DNA from: Trichopria drosophilae
Taxonomy: Eukaryota > Arthropoda > Insecta > Hymenoptera > Diapriidae
Assembly (NCBI GenBank): GCA_030407085.1
Contig: CM059582.1
Span: 162,370,001-162,434,000 of the forward strand
DNA: 64,000 bases
Reading direction: 5' to 3'
Notes under the pieces: model-generated
Seen by the model: the letters and a program-made list of their open reading frames with translations, nothing else
Database searches by the model: none
Told to the model about the DNA's origin: nothing
Made by a program: the position numbers and the translations under genes
Shown: one piece after another, positions 62,017 through 64,000 of the stretch
How positions within the stretch are numbered: the stretch's first letter is position 1
Layout: the number at the start of each line of letters is the position of its first letter

Positions 62017-64000
62017 AACTAACTGACATGACGCCATAATTTGCAAGCCTGTGTAATCTATTATTTCTATTTATAAATATTATTAATTGCAATTTATCTA
62101 GAAAAGTTTAGGTATAAAAATGCATTTAACTTTTGGATTTGGAATCATAATTTGTATAATGTTTACAATTTTACAAAGTTAAACATTTCTTGTTAGTTAA
62201 TTTAACTTTCGATTCTGAAAATTGCATTTAATCTTTAATTAAAAAAGTATATCTCTGCACACTGTTATAATATTGGATCTTTAAGTTTCTTTGCACCTTT
62301 TCAATCTGATTCCCAAAAATCACTGTTTTCATATTAGAATGTAGCATTTTTTCATTGAATGTCTATAATATCGTACAATTCTGTCAAAATAATGAACACG
62401 ATCATCAACATATGTTAATATACATTTTTCAATTTTTTAAATTAAAAATAATATTAAATCTATTCAGTACACACCATTCAGTAGAGAGACATATCATTTA
62501 TTGCGTGTCTTTATTGTTGTGACGTAATCTTAAATATTTGTGACGTAAATAGCAACAATAGTACAAGAATTTAATAATGGTGAATAATTTTCAATATTGC
62601 TTTCCTGTAAGGGTAAAAGTAATAATCACATTCAATTATCATTTTCTACTGAATACATTGTTATAAATCAGAAACTTATTCAAATAGTCAGTATTTAAAT
62701 AATTAGTTAATTAAGTACCGAATCGTTAATATATATTTTTTGCTGGTTGAGTTGCTTTTTTCAAGCGAAAATTTGTTTTTATATTTGAGGACAATCGATT
62801 TTCTTGAAGCCAAATAATTAACATATTCAATATATGTAAAGTTTCTCATGTTTTGTCCGCACTTAGAATGACAGTATCGTCTGCATAACAATCGATACTT
62901 TTAAAGGGTAGGGTTTATGCACAAAGAAAAAAAGCAAAATTGTTTGCAAAGTTATGAATTATAAAAAAAAACATTAGTAAACATTCATAATTATGATTTT
63001 GTACTATTCGTGTAAGTAAAATGGGAATTTTAGTATGTAATAAATAGATAGTTCACGCATATCACGAATATGCGTAAATTACACGTGTAACGCTAATGAA
63101 AAATGTCTATTATTAAATAAACATTTGTAAACTGCATAATCATCACTCATACTATCGTATTTGTCGTTAATTTCAAACTTTTTATAATAATCCTTTTTAT
63201 GACATTTAATTTTTGTAACTAAGTTAACTGTTAATAAAAAAAAGTTGCAACTAATATTACATTTATGTAAAAATGGAATCTACTACCACGACATGCTTAT
63301 GCACCTGGTATTATTCTTCTTTGAATTTAAAAGATGAAGCTATACGATAACTAAACTATTCGAGACATGTCAAGTTATACATTTGGGTCAAAATCTATTT
63401 CCCGATAAGCGACGATCCGACGGAATGTGATTTAATACTACCTTTAAACTGGAAATCTAAGTGACGTTACCGAAACCGGTTACTAGTTTTCTATATCGAA
63501 GGAAAGTTGAAATGCAAGACACTTCTTCTATTTTGAAGATCACACGTGCATTTAGCTGCACGTATGATGATTTGTAAGGAATGATTACTGAATTAATTTA
63601 TGCAAATTTTTCTTCAAATTATTATGCAGATAACTTAAAAATAAAATTGATATGAGTAAATTGTTTATTACTTGTTATTATTATTATTATTGCTGTTATC
63701 ATTATTACTTTTTCGCTTTCGATAACTTTCTTTTGAATTACTTTTCTTTACAAAAACGCCTACCTGGGACAGATCTGTCAATATCTTATTTTTTTTAAAC
63801 ATTTCATATCTGTGAAACATTCGCACATCTCGTTTGCAGATTCAAGTCGCCATAAACATTCATTCCACATATCTTATAATAGCATTCCATATTCGTAAAA
63901 TAACAATAATCATTCATTCATAACCTATCCACATTCGGCCATGGTTTATCAGATATGAATTGTTTAAAAAAAATAAGATATTGACAAATCTGAACCAACC
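62017..64000. other. No gene seen
   Basis: AT-rich DNA with a (TTA)n microsatellite near 63668-63700. No splice-framed coding segment was recognised. Confidence 0.45.

Overview
The window looks like AT-rich nuclear DNA of an insect, probably a hymenopteran. The reasons are spliced animal genes, insect-style non-LTR retrotransposon relics and many short inverted-repeat elements. No database search was possible, so the taxon is an inference. There are no prokaryotic operons, CRISPR arrays or rRNA genes.

Bases 1-15,000 hold the recognisable genes. A reverse-transcriptase fragment opens the window. Two minus-strand genes follow in tandem: a PDCD7/U11-U12 59K-like minor-spliceosome protein (980-4349, last exon outside the window) whose N-terminus is hugely expanded by Asn/Gly/Pro/Phe/Tyr repeats, and tubulin-binding cofactor A (4444-4868). 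Only 94 bp separate the TBCA stop from the PDCD7-like ATG. Diverging from TBCA across about 600 bp is PTAR1 (5472-14854, plus strand), the alpha subunit of a protein prenyltransferase. It has two coding exons split by an 8.1 kb intron full of transposon debris. An antisense LINE reaches the intron's 3' splice site.

Bases 15,000-30,000 contain no gene I recognise. They hold several TTAA-flanked elements with CCC termini (piggyBac-like, non-autonomous), a decayed DNA transposon split by a younger insertion, and a frameshifted Myb/SANT-like relic.

Bases 30,000-58,200 carry parts of one unrecognised plus-strand gene. Two homologous 108-nt cassettes (30350-30457 and 37182-37289) each have a conserved AG before them, a donor after them and the same phase. 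Either can splice in frame to an exon at 57933-58185. This is the most interesting signal in the window. The introns are packed with nested palindromic elements, including a 3.2 kb TTAA-flanked foldback carrying at least two further inverted-repeat elements.

Bases 58,200-64,000 are intron or intergenic DNA with one foldback and one small doubtful ORF. Beyond TBCA and the PDCD7-like gene, which may share a transcript, I see no sign that the genes form one functional system.
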